A stretch of DNA of 32,706 nucleotides from Polynucleobacter sp. (GTDB taxonomy: Bacteria; Pseudomonadota; Gammaproteobacteria; Burkholderiales; Burkholderiaceae_D): NCBI GenBank assembly GCA_021737945.1, contig JAIPCX010000027.1, positions 1-32,706 of the forward strand, written 5' to 3'. How positions within the stretch are numbered: the stretch's first letter is position 1; the number at the start of each line of letters is the position of its first letter. A program made the position numbers and the translations under genes. The notes below the pieces were generated by a model. The model was not told where the DNA came from. It ran no database searches and was given only the letters and a program-made list of their open reading frames with translations. Positions 26,026 through 32,706 of this stretch are shown piece by piece.

Positions 26026-27413
26026 CTGCCGCGGCCAGCCCGCACAATTCATCGCTGACTACACGCGTTGCGCGACTGGCTTGGCCTATATTAGTCGGGC
26101 AATTGGCAGTCGTGGCCAACGGCGTGATCGACACCGCGATGACGGCGCGCTATTCCGCAACTGATTTGGCCGTACTCGGTCTCGGTGCATCTATTTACAT
26201 CAGCGTATTCGTCGGCTTATCGGGTGTCTTGCAAGCGCTCTCGCCCACCATCGCTCAATTATTTGGTGCAAAAAAAATCGATGCTATCGGCGCTGAAGTG
26301 CGCCAAGGTATGTGGCTAGCGATTTTTCTTTCTATCGTTGGCGCTTGCCTACTTAGCTTTCCTCACGCGCTGCTCGCCGTAGCTCATGCACCACCTGAGA
26401 TGACCGACAAAGTTGAACGCTATCTGCAAATACTATCGCTCGCACTCCCTGCATCGTTGGGCTTTCGCGTTTATGCATCGCTAAACACGGCGTTATCTCG
26501 TCCACGAAATGTCATGCTGCTTCAAATCGCCGGTTTGGGATTGAAGATTCCACTGAATGCCTTATTTATTTTCGGCGGATTAGGTTTACCCACCTTCGGT
26601 AGTCCCGGCTGCGCAATTGCGACAGCCATCAGTGCATGGTTAATCGCACTCATCAGTTGGCTGATCCTTCGTAATGATTCTTTTTTTAATCAATTTCATA
26701 TTTTTGGCCGTGGAATTGATAGACCTCGTTGGAAAGCTCAATCAGCATTGTTGAAGCTCGGCTTGCCTATGGGTTTGTCGTATTTAATTGAAGTGACTGC
26801 CTTCACCTTTATGGCCCTGTTCATTGCTCGCTTAGGTAGCAACAACTTAGCTGCACATCAAATCACTGCCAACTTCGGCACGGTGCTGTATATGCTGCCG
26901 CTGTCAATCGCGAATGCCACCATGACCTTGGTAGCTCAAGAAATCGGTGCAGGTCGTTGGCTATCAGCCCGCCACACAGGTCGCGCAGGAATACGATTGG
27001 GAGTCATACTTTCGGTCAGCTTAGGCATCATTGTATGGCTCACACGCGAGCACATCATCGGTCTCTACACACCGGATGTCAGCGTCGCAGAGGCAGCGAT
27101 GCCACTGTTTTTTTTCATCGCCTTCTACCAACTATTCGATGCGATTCAAGTTGGCACTGCCTTTGTTTTACGTGCGTACAAAGTCGCAACGATACCCACG
27201 CTGATGTATGCAGTGGCGTTGTGGGGCGCCGGTCTGGGCGGTGGATATTCGATAGCATTTAATATCACCGGACTCACCCCAAATTTTTTACTAGGGGCGG
27301 CCGGTTTTTGGTTGGGTAATAGCCTGAGTCTCGCATTGGTAGGGCTTGCGTTGGCTTGGTATCTTCGACGTGTTCAACGCATCGTAGAACGCGAACACGT
27401 GCCTACAGCATAA
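26022..27413 (+). CDS. MATE-family multidrug/toxin exporter
   Basis: With its start at 26022 the protein has 463 residues and about twelve membrane spans in two halves, as in MATE exporters. Key segments are RLAWPILVGQLAVVANGVID, then TAMTARYSATDLAVLGLG, and in the second half LGLPMGLSYLIEVTAFTF and NNLAAHQITANFG. The NorM-type subfamily is most likely, with efflux driven by a sodium or proton gradient; substrates cannot be told. It overlaps the glycosyltransferase stop (ATGA), so the two are coupled. The longer frame from 25959 lies inside the upstream gene and is rejected. Confidence 0.92.
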   Translation: MTAAASPHNSSLTTRVARLAWPILVGQLAVVANGVIDTAMTARYSATDLAVLGLGASIYISVFVGLSGVLQALSPTIAQLFGAKKIDAIGAEVRQGMWLAIFLSIVGACLLSFPHALLAVAHAPPEMTDKVERYLQILSLALPASLGFRVYASLNTALSRPRNVMLLQIAGLGLKIPLNALFIFGGLGLPTFGSPGCAIATAISAWLIALISWLILRNDSFFNQFHIFGRGIDRPRWKAQSALLKLGLPMGLSYLIEVTAFTFMALFIARLGSNNLAAHQITANFGTVLYMLPLSIANATMTLVAQEIGAGRWLSARHTGRAGIRLGVILSVSLGIIVWLTREHIIGLYTPDVSVAEAAMPLFFFIAFYQLFDAIQVGTAFVLRAYKVATIPTLMYAVALWGAGLGGGYSIAFNITGLTPNFLLGAAGFWLGNSLSLALVGLALAWYLRRVQRIVEREHVPTA

Positions 27414-27419
27414 AACACC

Positions 27420-27440
27420 GAATCATCTATTGAATGATTC
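27420..27440. terminator. Possible hairpin between the convergent MATE and proline-rich genes
   Basis: GAATCAT and ATGATTC form a 7-bp stem with a 7-base loop. On the minus strand it is followed by GGTGTTTTA. This is weak. Confidence 0.3.
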
Positions 27441-27455
27441 CGTACCTCATGATTG

Positions 27456-27575
27456 CTACTCGGGATGTGGATCGGGCACAGGCTCATCTTGTGGTACGGG
27501 ATGGGGAACATCCTCGTGAAAAGGTTGATCTTCAGGTGTAGGTACAGGCTCACGATGCGCAATTAGTCTGTTCAT
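27456..27575 (-). CDS. Tiny proline-rich acidic protein (39 residues)
   Basis: The ATG at 27575 has GGGAG nine bases upstream. The protein opens NRLIAHREPVP and then consists mostly of short Pro-containing steps with acidic and His residues (TPEDQPFHEDVPHPVPQDEP, then VPDPHPE). It is almost surely unfolded. A second ATG two codons upstream (27581) is too close to the binding site. It follows the 241-residue gene by 13 bases and is likely translated from the same message. I recall similar short Pro-rich proteins in Burkholderiales but can assign no function. Confidence 0.6.
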   Translation of the reverse strand: MNRLIAHREPVPTPEDQPFHEDVPHPVPQDEPVPDPHPE

Positions 27576-27588
27576 GATCATCAACTCC

Positions 27589-28314
27589 CTAACGTAATCT
27601 AGGTTCGCCGCGCCGGTTAGCGCGTCGTTCAGTAGGATGCGAAAAAGCACGAAACTCCATCGTAATCACACCCAATGCACCGGGTGGACCCGCCACAAAA
27701 TCAAATTCTTTTTTTACCGGAAATAAAACGTTATCGAGTAAAACGATATCGGTGCGACAGGTAGGATTAGGATTTGAAAGATGCGTTCGCATCTCATGCC
27801 AAATATCCGGCGTTATCCAACCTTCTAGATAAATCTGATTCGGATACACGGAGTGATCTGCATCAAGATAGGCTTTCTGACCATCACGCAAGGTCAAATA
27901 AGCTGGCGCTTCATCAGCAATGACTAAATTAATCCAGCCCTCACCAATGGCATGTGATATTTCCTCATGAGGTCCCGCGCACGAGAGTGACATGGACCAC
28001 TTGCATGAAAGATCGAGACGCTTCTCAATGCAACCTTGTCCAAGTAAGCGCGACCCATCGGTGACCGTAAATTGAGTCCCAGTGACTCGAGCCGAGAGGG
28101 TCGGCTCCATCGCACGAATTTCTTCTAAGTTTTCGTGCAAATTCCAAAACAGCCATTTGCAACGCTCCGCATCTGACATCTCAACTAGCTCAGCGACTGG
28201 TCGTTCGCCGCTATACCGCAAAGCATGCATCAACTCACGACGCACCTTCTCTTGGGGACCACATTCGAAAATCGTTTGAACAGGCTCGATATCCTGTCGC
28301 ACTGCACTCTGCAT
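27589..28314 (-). CDS. Unrecognised 241-residue protein
   Basis: The start at 28314 has AGGAG five bases upstream. The protein is soluble, without signal peptide or membrane segment. A helical N-terminal part (QEKVRRELMHALRYSGERPV, then EMSDAERCKWLFWNLHENLE) is followed by a beta-rich part with several internal motifs (GWINLVIADEAPAYLTLRDG, YLEGWITPDIWHEM). The C-terminus is basic (ERRANRRGEPRLR). I do not recognise the family. It forms a small unit with the proline-rich gene downstream; serC, upstream on the same strand, is 160 bp away. Confidence 0.65.
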   Translation of the reverse strand: MQSAVRQDIEPVQTIFECGPQEKVRRELMHALRYSGERPVAELVEMSDAERCKWLFWNLHENLEEIRAMEPTLSARVTGTQFTVTDGSRLLGQGCIEKRLDLSCKWSMSLSCAGPHEEISHAIGEGWINLVIADEAPAYLTLRDGQKAYLDADHSVYPNQIYLEGWITPDIWHEMRTHLSNPNPTCRTDIVLLDNVLFPVKKEFDFVAGPPGALGVITMEFRAFSHPTERRANRRGEPRLR

Positions 28315-28475
28315 GATGACTCCTAGTCGGACAAGTCAGAAAAATTATCGTGCTGGCGTTAAGTCGCCAAACAACTTTTCGATTGGACTTGGGTAAAGAG
28401 GATTAAATCCCCAATGCGACACAAAGACAAGCCATGCAGGCAATAAAACGATAGGTAAATTTTGCGTTATGCTGA

Positions 28476-29555
28476 TTAAGCGTGATGTTTTTCGAAATCA
28501 CGCAAGTAATTGATTAATGCGATCACGCCATCAATAGGCATAGCATTGTAAATAGAGGCACGCATGCCGCCGACACTACGATGACCCTTTAACTGCAACA
28601 AGCCACGTTCTTGAGCGCCATCAAGAAAACTGTCATTTAAGCGCGTGTCATGCAAATGAAAAGGAATATTCATTCGCGATCGGTCATTGATACTCACTGG
28701 ACTCGAATAAAAATCTGTCGAATCTAAGTAACCATATAAACGCGAAGCTTTCTCAGCATTCATTTTTTCAATAGAAGCTAAACCGCCCTGCTGCTGCAAC
28801 CACTCAAATACGAGTCCCGCCATATAAATTCCATACGTCGGTGGTGTATTCACCATCGATTCATGCTCGGCTTGTTCTTTCCAATGGAATACGGTCGGCG
28901 TAATGTCTAATGCTCTATCTAGCAAATCATCACGCACGATCACGAAGGTCAATCCTGCGGGCCCAATATTTTTTTGTGCTCCACCATAGATGACTGAGTA
29001 GTCGGTCACGTTAATAACTGACGACAAAATAGTTGACGACATATCGGCGACCAAAGGCACAGCGCCCGAATTAGGTAACCAATGATATTCAACACCGCCT
29101 ATGGTCTCGTTACTGCAAATATGAAGATAGGCTGCTTGCGGATCGAGCTTCCACGTGGATTGCGCAGGAACATAGGTAAAGTCTTTATCTTCCGATGAAG
29201 CTGCCACATTCACCCGGCAATATTTTTTGGCCTCACTAATCGATTTGGATGACCAAATACCCGTTTTCACATAATCCGCAGAACGATGTTTGCCGAGTAA
29301 ATTCATCGGGACCAGGGCGTTCATAGCCATCGCGCCGCCCTGAAGGAACAAGACTTTGTAGTTTGAGGGAATACCCAGCAGCTGTCGAAAATTAGCTTCT
29401 GCGCTGTGCGCAATACTCATAAATTCTTTGCCACGGTGACTCATCTCCATCACCGACATGCCACTGCCACGCCAGTCCAGCATTTCGTCGGCTGCTCGCT
29501 GCAAAACGACTTCCGGCAAGACCGCTGGACCTGCACTGAAATTAAATACTCGCAT
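28476..29555 (-). CDS. serC: Phosphoserine aminotransferase
   Basis: SerC, a PLP enzyme, converts 3-phosphohydroxypyruvate to phosphoserine with glutamate; it also acts in pyridoxine synthesis. The 359 residues fit the family. The opening FNFSAGPAVLPEVVLQ is diagnostic, as are MEMSHRGKEF, the PLP lysine in YGGAQKNIGPAGL (Lys 195), NTPPTYGIYM and the C-terminal GHRSVGGMRASIYNAMP. The ribosome-binding site is weak. A TATAAT on the minus strand at 29607-29602 may be its -10, without a good -35. In many betaproteobacteria serC is followed by pheA; here it is not. Confidence 0.97.
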   Translation of the reverse strand: MRVFNFSAGPAVLPEVVLQRAADEMLDWRGSGMSVMEMSHRGKEFMSIAHSAEANFRQLLGIPSNYKVLFLQGGAMAMNALVPMNLLGKHRSADYVKTGIWSSKSISEAKKYCRVNVAASSEDKDFTYVPAQSTWKLDPQAAYLHICSNETIGGVEYHWLPNSGAVPLVADMSSTILSSVINVTDYSVIYGGAQKNIGPAGLTFVIVRDDLLDRALDITPTVFHWKEQAEHESMVNTPPTYGIYMAGLVFEWLQQQGGLASIEKMNAEKASRLYGYLDSTDFYSSPVSINDRSRMNIPFHLHDTRLNDSFLDGAQERGLLQLKGHRSVGGMRASIYNAMPIDGVIALINYLRDFEKHHA

Positions 29556-29778
29556 GAAAAATCACTTTGAAAGTCAGGCGACCCGAAAGCCGCAAAGCCC
29601 GATTATATTTTGTTTGTCGAAATCAGCCTCGGATACGGATGTTTCTCCAGATCAGCTACAATCCTCTTAAAGAGTGAACTAAACGCATAACCTAGCAATC
29701 AAGGTCAATCCTAACCAAAATTGCGTAGTTAAGTACACTATTTATTACAACGACAAAACATCAACAGAGACCCTCATC
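29556..29778. other. Divergent intergenic region between serC and the secreted-protein gene
   Basis: No gene is visible. On the plus strand TTGCGT (29721-29726) and TATTAC (29743-29748) are 16 bases apart and could form a promoter for the secreted protein. On the minus strand TATAAT at 29607-29602 could serve serC. Both are weak predictions. Confidence 0.3.
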
Positions 29779-30324
29779 ATGTCCGTCAAAAAACTGTCCT
29801 CAGTGTTTGCAATGCTTAGCTTCGCCGCACTTACTTTCACATCACCTGTCGCTAGTGCGCAAGACGCCTCAATTGAAACCGCTGCATTACGTTGTTCTGC
29901 CATGTCCGTTATTCACTCGACGCTGACTGTGCCTACGCCCCAATTTGGTGAGTTAATGACGCAGTTTGCTGGGCTATTTGCACAAGTTCATATTCTTCAC
30001 AAAGGTAATCGTACTAAATCCAAAATCACGCCGAACGATGTCCGTGTGCAGCGTGATGAAATAGTCGCTGAAATGGCTAAAGGGTGGCCAGGTGTTAAAA
30101 ATGATCGTGTACGTGAAGCTGCGGTATGTAACGCATGGCGTATCAATTTATTTTCAAAATTACCTGAGAAGCCTACTGAAAAAGATTTTCAGAATGCTCT
30201 GTTAAACATTGGACCGCCACCTACCACTATATCTCCTAAGGATTTAGAGCAATGGACCACGCTGACTCCACAAGCCTTTGCGATTATGGCTCAGGTGAAG
30301 GTAGTGCCTAAAGAAAAGAAGTAA
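29779..30324 (+). CDS. Secreted (periplasmic) protein of unknown function
   Basis: The 181-residue protein has a clear Sec signal peptide (VKKLSSVFAMLSFAALTF, then TSPVASAQ), with cleavage likely after ASA near residue 27. The mature part is mostly helical, with two cysteines (RCSAMSV and AVCNAWR) that may pair, and a Pro-rich stretch (NIGPPPTTISPKDL) near the end. No catalytic motif is visible and I do not recognise the family. It is monocistronic: a possible promoter lies in the gap before it, and a strong bidirectional terminator lies after it. Confidence 0.75.
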   Translation: MSVKKLSSVFAMLSFAALTFTSPVASAQDASIETAALRCSAMSVIHSTLTVPTPQFGELMTQFAGLFAQVHILHKGNRTKSKITPNDVRVQRDEIVAEMAKGWPGVKNDRVREAAVCNAWRINLFSKLPEKPTEKDFQNALLNIGPPPTTISPKDLEQWTTLTPQAFAIMAQVKVVPKEKK

Positions 30325-30353
30325 TAGTTAGTCATCACAAAGTATTCGCGATT

Positions 30354-30381
30354 AAAAAACCCGGCGCTCGCCGGGTTTTTT
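30354..30381. terminator. Bidirectional intrinsic terminator
   Basis: AAAAAACCCGGC, loop GCTC, GCCGGGTTTTTT form a symmetrical stem between the convergent secreted-protein and acyl-CoA synthetase genes. Confidence 0.92.
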
Positions 30382-30408
30382 ACAACAACAATCCACTTCA
30401 ATGGGAAC

Positions 30409-32046
30409 TCAACTCTGATGAATCGCCTTCACTGAGCCCGCTTCCTGCCGTAATAAAAATTTCTGTATCTTTCCAGTTGATGTTTTCGGGATTTCTTTAA
30501 ACACCACTATTTTCGGCACTTTAAATCCTGCTAACAGTGATTTGCAGTGTGCAATGATTTCTTCTTGGCTCACGGTCACACCCGCTCGCGTCTCAATAAA
30601 AGCACAGGGAACCTCGCCCCACTTAGTATCAGGTGCAGCGACCACTGCACAGGCAAGCACAGCGGGATGCTGATACAAGGCATCTTCAACTTCAATACTA
30701 GAAATATTCTCGCCGCCGGAAATGATGATGTCTTTGCTACGATCACGAATCCTTAGATAGCCATCCGGCGTAACCACTGCCAGATCACCGGTATGAAACC
30801 AGCCGCCACTGAAAGCTTCTTCGGTTGCGCGCTCATTTTTTAAATAGCCCTTCATGCAGATATTCCCGCGAAACATAATCTCACCCATAGTCTTCCCATC
30901 TGCTGGTACCGTTTGCATCGTTTCAGGATCCATCACGCTCACTCCTGCTTGCAAGTGATACCGCACACCTTGCCGTGCATTTTTTTCTGCTTGTGCTGCC
31001 AGATTAAGTTCATTCCATTCACTCTGTTTGGCGCACACTGTTGCTGGACCATACACCTCAGTTAAACCATATACATGCGTGATGTCGAATCCCATGGCTG
31101 TCATTTGTGCCAACATCGTTGACGACGGAGGGGCCGCTGCAACCATAGTCGAAACTCTGTGTTGGATATCTTTGCGCCATTCAGGCGGAGCGGAGGCTAA
31201 CGCACTTTGCACGATGGGCGCGCCACAGTAATGCGTGATCTTTTCTTTAGCAATTAATTCCAATACTGATTGCGCATCGAACTTACGTAAACAAATATTC
31301 ACACCGGCACGCGCCGCTAGTGTCCAGGGAAAACACCAGCCATTGCAGTGAAACATAGGCAGCGTCCAAAGATAGACCGCGTGCTTAGGCATATCCCATT
31401 CAAGAATATTGGACAGTGCATTAATCGCTGCACCACGATGATGATAGACCACCCCTTTAGGATCGCCAGTCGTTCCTGACGTGTAGTTCAATGCAATTGC
31501 ATCCCACTCATCGGATGGCAGCTGCCAATCAAACTTTGAATCACCCTCTTTCAACAACGCTTCATAATCAAGCCAATCTGAAGGTACAGACGGAGTATCA
31601 GCAGTTACATCCGCCACACCAATTACCAGCAAATCTGGCAGCTCAGCACGCAAACTATTCACCAGCGTTTCATACTCGGTATCAGCAATCAGTGCTTTAG
31701 CCTCGCCATGCTTCAGCATGAATAACAGCGTAGAAAAATCAAGGCGAGTATTTAAGGTATTCAATACCGAGCCCGCCATCGGTATACCGAAATGGCACTC
31801 CACCATTTCTGGAATATTCGGTAAAAGCACTGCAACCGTATCGTTCTTTTGTATCCCTCGAGCGGTTAAAGCTGATGCGAGCTGGCGGCAGCGCGAATAA
31901 GTATCGCGCCAGTTACGTCGTATAGAACCATGAACGACGGCCGGACGATCGCCATACACCTCGGCTGCTCGAGCAATAAAGTCCAGGGGCGTTAGCGGGA
32001 CGTAATTAACGTCGCGCCGATGTAAACCTTTATCAAAATCTGTCAC
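30409..32046 (-). CDS. AMP-forming acyl-CoA synthetase (medium-chain / DmdB-like)
   Basis: This 545-residue ANL-superfamily enzyme activates a carboxylic acid with ATP and CoA. Motifs are ALNYTSGTTGDPKGVVYHHR (P-loop), ITHVYGLTEVYGP, WFHTGDLAVVTPDGYLRIRD, RSKDIIISGGENISSIEVED and the catalytic lysine in PKTSTGKIQKFLLR. The opening NYVPLTPLDFIARAAEVYGD and VLNTLNTRLD match the group that includes medium-chain fatty acyl-CoA ligases and methylmercaptopropionyl-CoA ligase DmdB; the substrate is undecided. The start is GTG at 32046 with AGGAG six bases upstream. It stands alone, so no pathway can be inferred. Confidence 0.9.
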   Translation of the reverse strand: MTDFDKGLHRRDVNYVPLTPLDFIARAAEVYGDRPAVVHGSIRRNWRDTYSRCRQLASALTARGIQKNDTVAVLLPNIPEMVECHFGIPMAGSVLNTLNTRLDFSTLLFMLKHGEAKALIADTEYETLVNSLRAELPDLLVIGVADVTADTPSVPSDWLDYEALLKEGDSKFDWQLPSDEWDAIALNYTSGTTGDPKGVVYHHRGAAINALSNILEWDMPKHAVYLWTLPMFHCNGWCFPWTLAARAGVNICLRKFDAQSVLELIAKEKITHYCGAPIVQSALASAPPEWRKDIQHRVSTMVAAAPPSSTMLAQMTAMGFDITHVYGLTEVYGPATVCAKQSEWNELNLAAQAEKNARQGVRYHLQAGVSVMDPETMQTVPADGKTMGEIMFRGNICMKGYLKNERATEEAFSGGWFHTGDLAVVTPDGYLRIRDRSKDIIISGGENISSIEVEDALYQHPAVLACAVVAAPDTKWGEVPCAFIETRAGVTVSQEEIIAHCKSLLAGFKVPKIVVFKEIPKTSTGKIQKFLLRQEAGSVKAIHQS

Positions 32047-32279
32047 GACTCACTCCTGAATACTGATTCTTACGGTAACTAAAGCCCGGTTGAGGGATAT
32101 AACGCGCATTAGTTCTCCCAATGATTACCCGATATTTTATGTGGGATCAGGCTGAAATATACCTATAGCCGATCTCGGATAGTCGGAAATTGCATAAGCA
32201 ACTGCGATCTTATTCGTTCACAGCCGCATTTTGCGTCAGTAAGCTCCGACCATTCCATTCATTATTTGAAGAGGTCATC
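32047..32279. other. Divergent regulatory region before the sulfate-binding protein gene
   Basis: No gene is seen. The gap holds a dyad ATAAG-N10-CTTAT at 32194-32213, about 70 bp before the start codon, and a palindrome CCGATCTCGG at 32169-32178. A CysB site would be expected before a sulfate-uptake gene, but neither element is a clear match. Confidence 0.35.
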
Positions 32280-32706
32280 ATGTTTTCTAAATTTATAAGC
32301 GCTGCAATTTGGGCACTGATAGCAACCGGTACAGCACATGCCGCCGAATCATCACTGCTCAACGTTTCATACGATCCCACCCGTGAGCTCTACCAAGATT
32401 TCAACAAAGCGTTTGCTGCTCAGTGGAAGAGCAAATCAGGCGAAGAGTTAAAAATCAAGCAATCACATGGCGGCTCAGGTAAACAAGCGCGTGCCGTGAT
32501 TGATGGCTTGCAGGCGGATGTCGTGACACTAGCGCTTGCTTACGATATAGACGAAATAGCCAGTCGTGGATTGATCGCTAAAGATTGGCAGAAACGTTTG
32601 CCAAACAATAGCTCGCCTTATACATCCACGATTGTTTTTCTGGTTCGTAAAGGTAATCCTAAAAAAATCATCGATTGGAATGATATTGCTCGGCCCGGAA
32701 TATCGG
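32280..32706 (+). CDS. Sulfate ABC transporter periplasmic binding protein (5' part)
   Basis: The window ends inside the gene after about 142 codons. The product has a Sec signal peptide ([19 protein letters not shown]) and the opening of sulfate/thiosulfate-binding proteins: [54 protein letters not shown] and [20 protein letters not shown]. The HGGSGKQA loop contacts sulfate. It delivers sulfate to an ABC importer in the inner membrane, usually encoded just downstream. GAGG lies just before the ATG. Sbp and CysP cannot be separated from this part. Confidence 0.93.
   Translation, partial: MFSKFISAAIWALIATGTAHAAESSLLNVSYDPTRELYQDFNKAFAAQWKSKSGEELKIKQSHGGSGKQARAVIDGLQADVVTLALAYDIDEIASRGLIAKDWQKRLPNNSSPYTSTIVFLVRKGNPKKIIDWNDIARPGIS

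Noticed and set aside
1-32706. CRISPR array, tRNA, rRNA or complete insertion sequence
   Set aside because: I saw no regular repeat-spacer pattern, no tRNA-like or rRNA sequence, and no transposase frame with terminal repeats.

Overview
The window looks like a chromosome segment of a betaproteobacterium, most likely order Burkholderiales. The grounds are gene order and protein families: folD next to an M3 oligopeptidase; ilvD divergent from a LysR gene followed by lgt; a zapB-like gene, zapA, 6S RNA and an EVE-domain gene in a row; trxA-rho-rpmE2; and an AddAB-type recombination nuclease. Base composition looks close to balanced by eye, lower than in many relatives. No database search was possible, so family names rest on recognised motifs.

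Layout. 1-3342 (+): the 3' end of folD, oligopeptidase A, DNA polymerase III chi (holC) and a small holC-coupled protein. 3494-4819 (+): D-amino acid dehydrogenase with a strong terminator. 4820-7870 (+): the one clearly accessory stretch. It is a wrecked two-partner-secretion locus in which the N-terminus of a TpsB transporter is fused to an internal piece of a TpsA-like exoprotein, which is joined in turn to a beheaded lipoprotein gene. An intact paralogue of that lipoprotein follows, coupled by ATGA to the end of an otherwise lost upstream gene. A degenerate copy of the same junction and an orphan 121-residue gene come next. 7885-10043 (-): cytochrome c and ilvD. 10194-13416 (+): lysR, lgt and a malonyl-CoA-synthetase-like gene, overlapping end to start. 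13418-15552 (-): TauE-like permease, EVE protein, 6S RNA, zapA and a zapB-like coiled coil. 15712-21749 (-): addA and addB. 21993-24200 (+): trxA, rho, rpmE2. 24298-27413 (+): ArnT-like glycosyltransferase coupled to a MATE exporter. 27456-28314 (-): a tiny proline-rich protein and an unrecognised 241-residue protein. 28476-29555 (-): serC. 29779-30324 (+): a secreted protein of unknown function. 30409-32046 (-): an acyl-CoA synthetase. 32280-end (+): the start of a sulfate-binding protein gene.

Most of the window is housekeeping: one-carbon metabolism, branched-chain amino acid and serine synthesis, replication and repair, transcription termination, cell division, lipoprotein maturation. The stretch most worth a second look is 4961-7743. 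Its repeated unit (end of an upstream gene, ATGA overlap, small lipoprotein) and its terminal small orphan gene resemble the toxin/immunity cassette tails of TpsA/CDI loci, but the toxin parts are gone or unrecognisable. Other notable sequence signals are a perfect 14-bp inverted repeat inside the glycosyltransferase gene, a perfect LysR-type box placed about 65 bp upstream of a predicted ilvD start, an FNR-like dyad before the wrecked locus, and a well-formed 6S RNA promoter.
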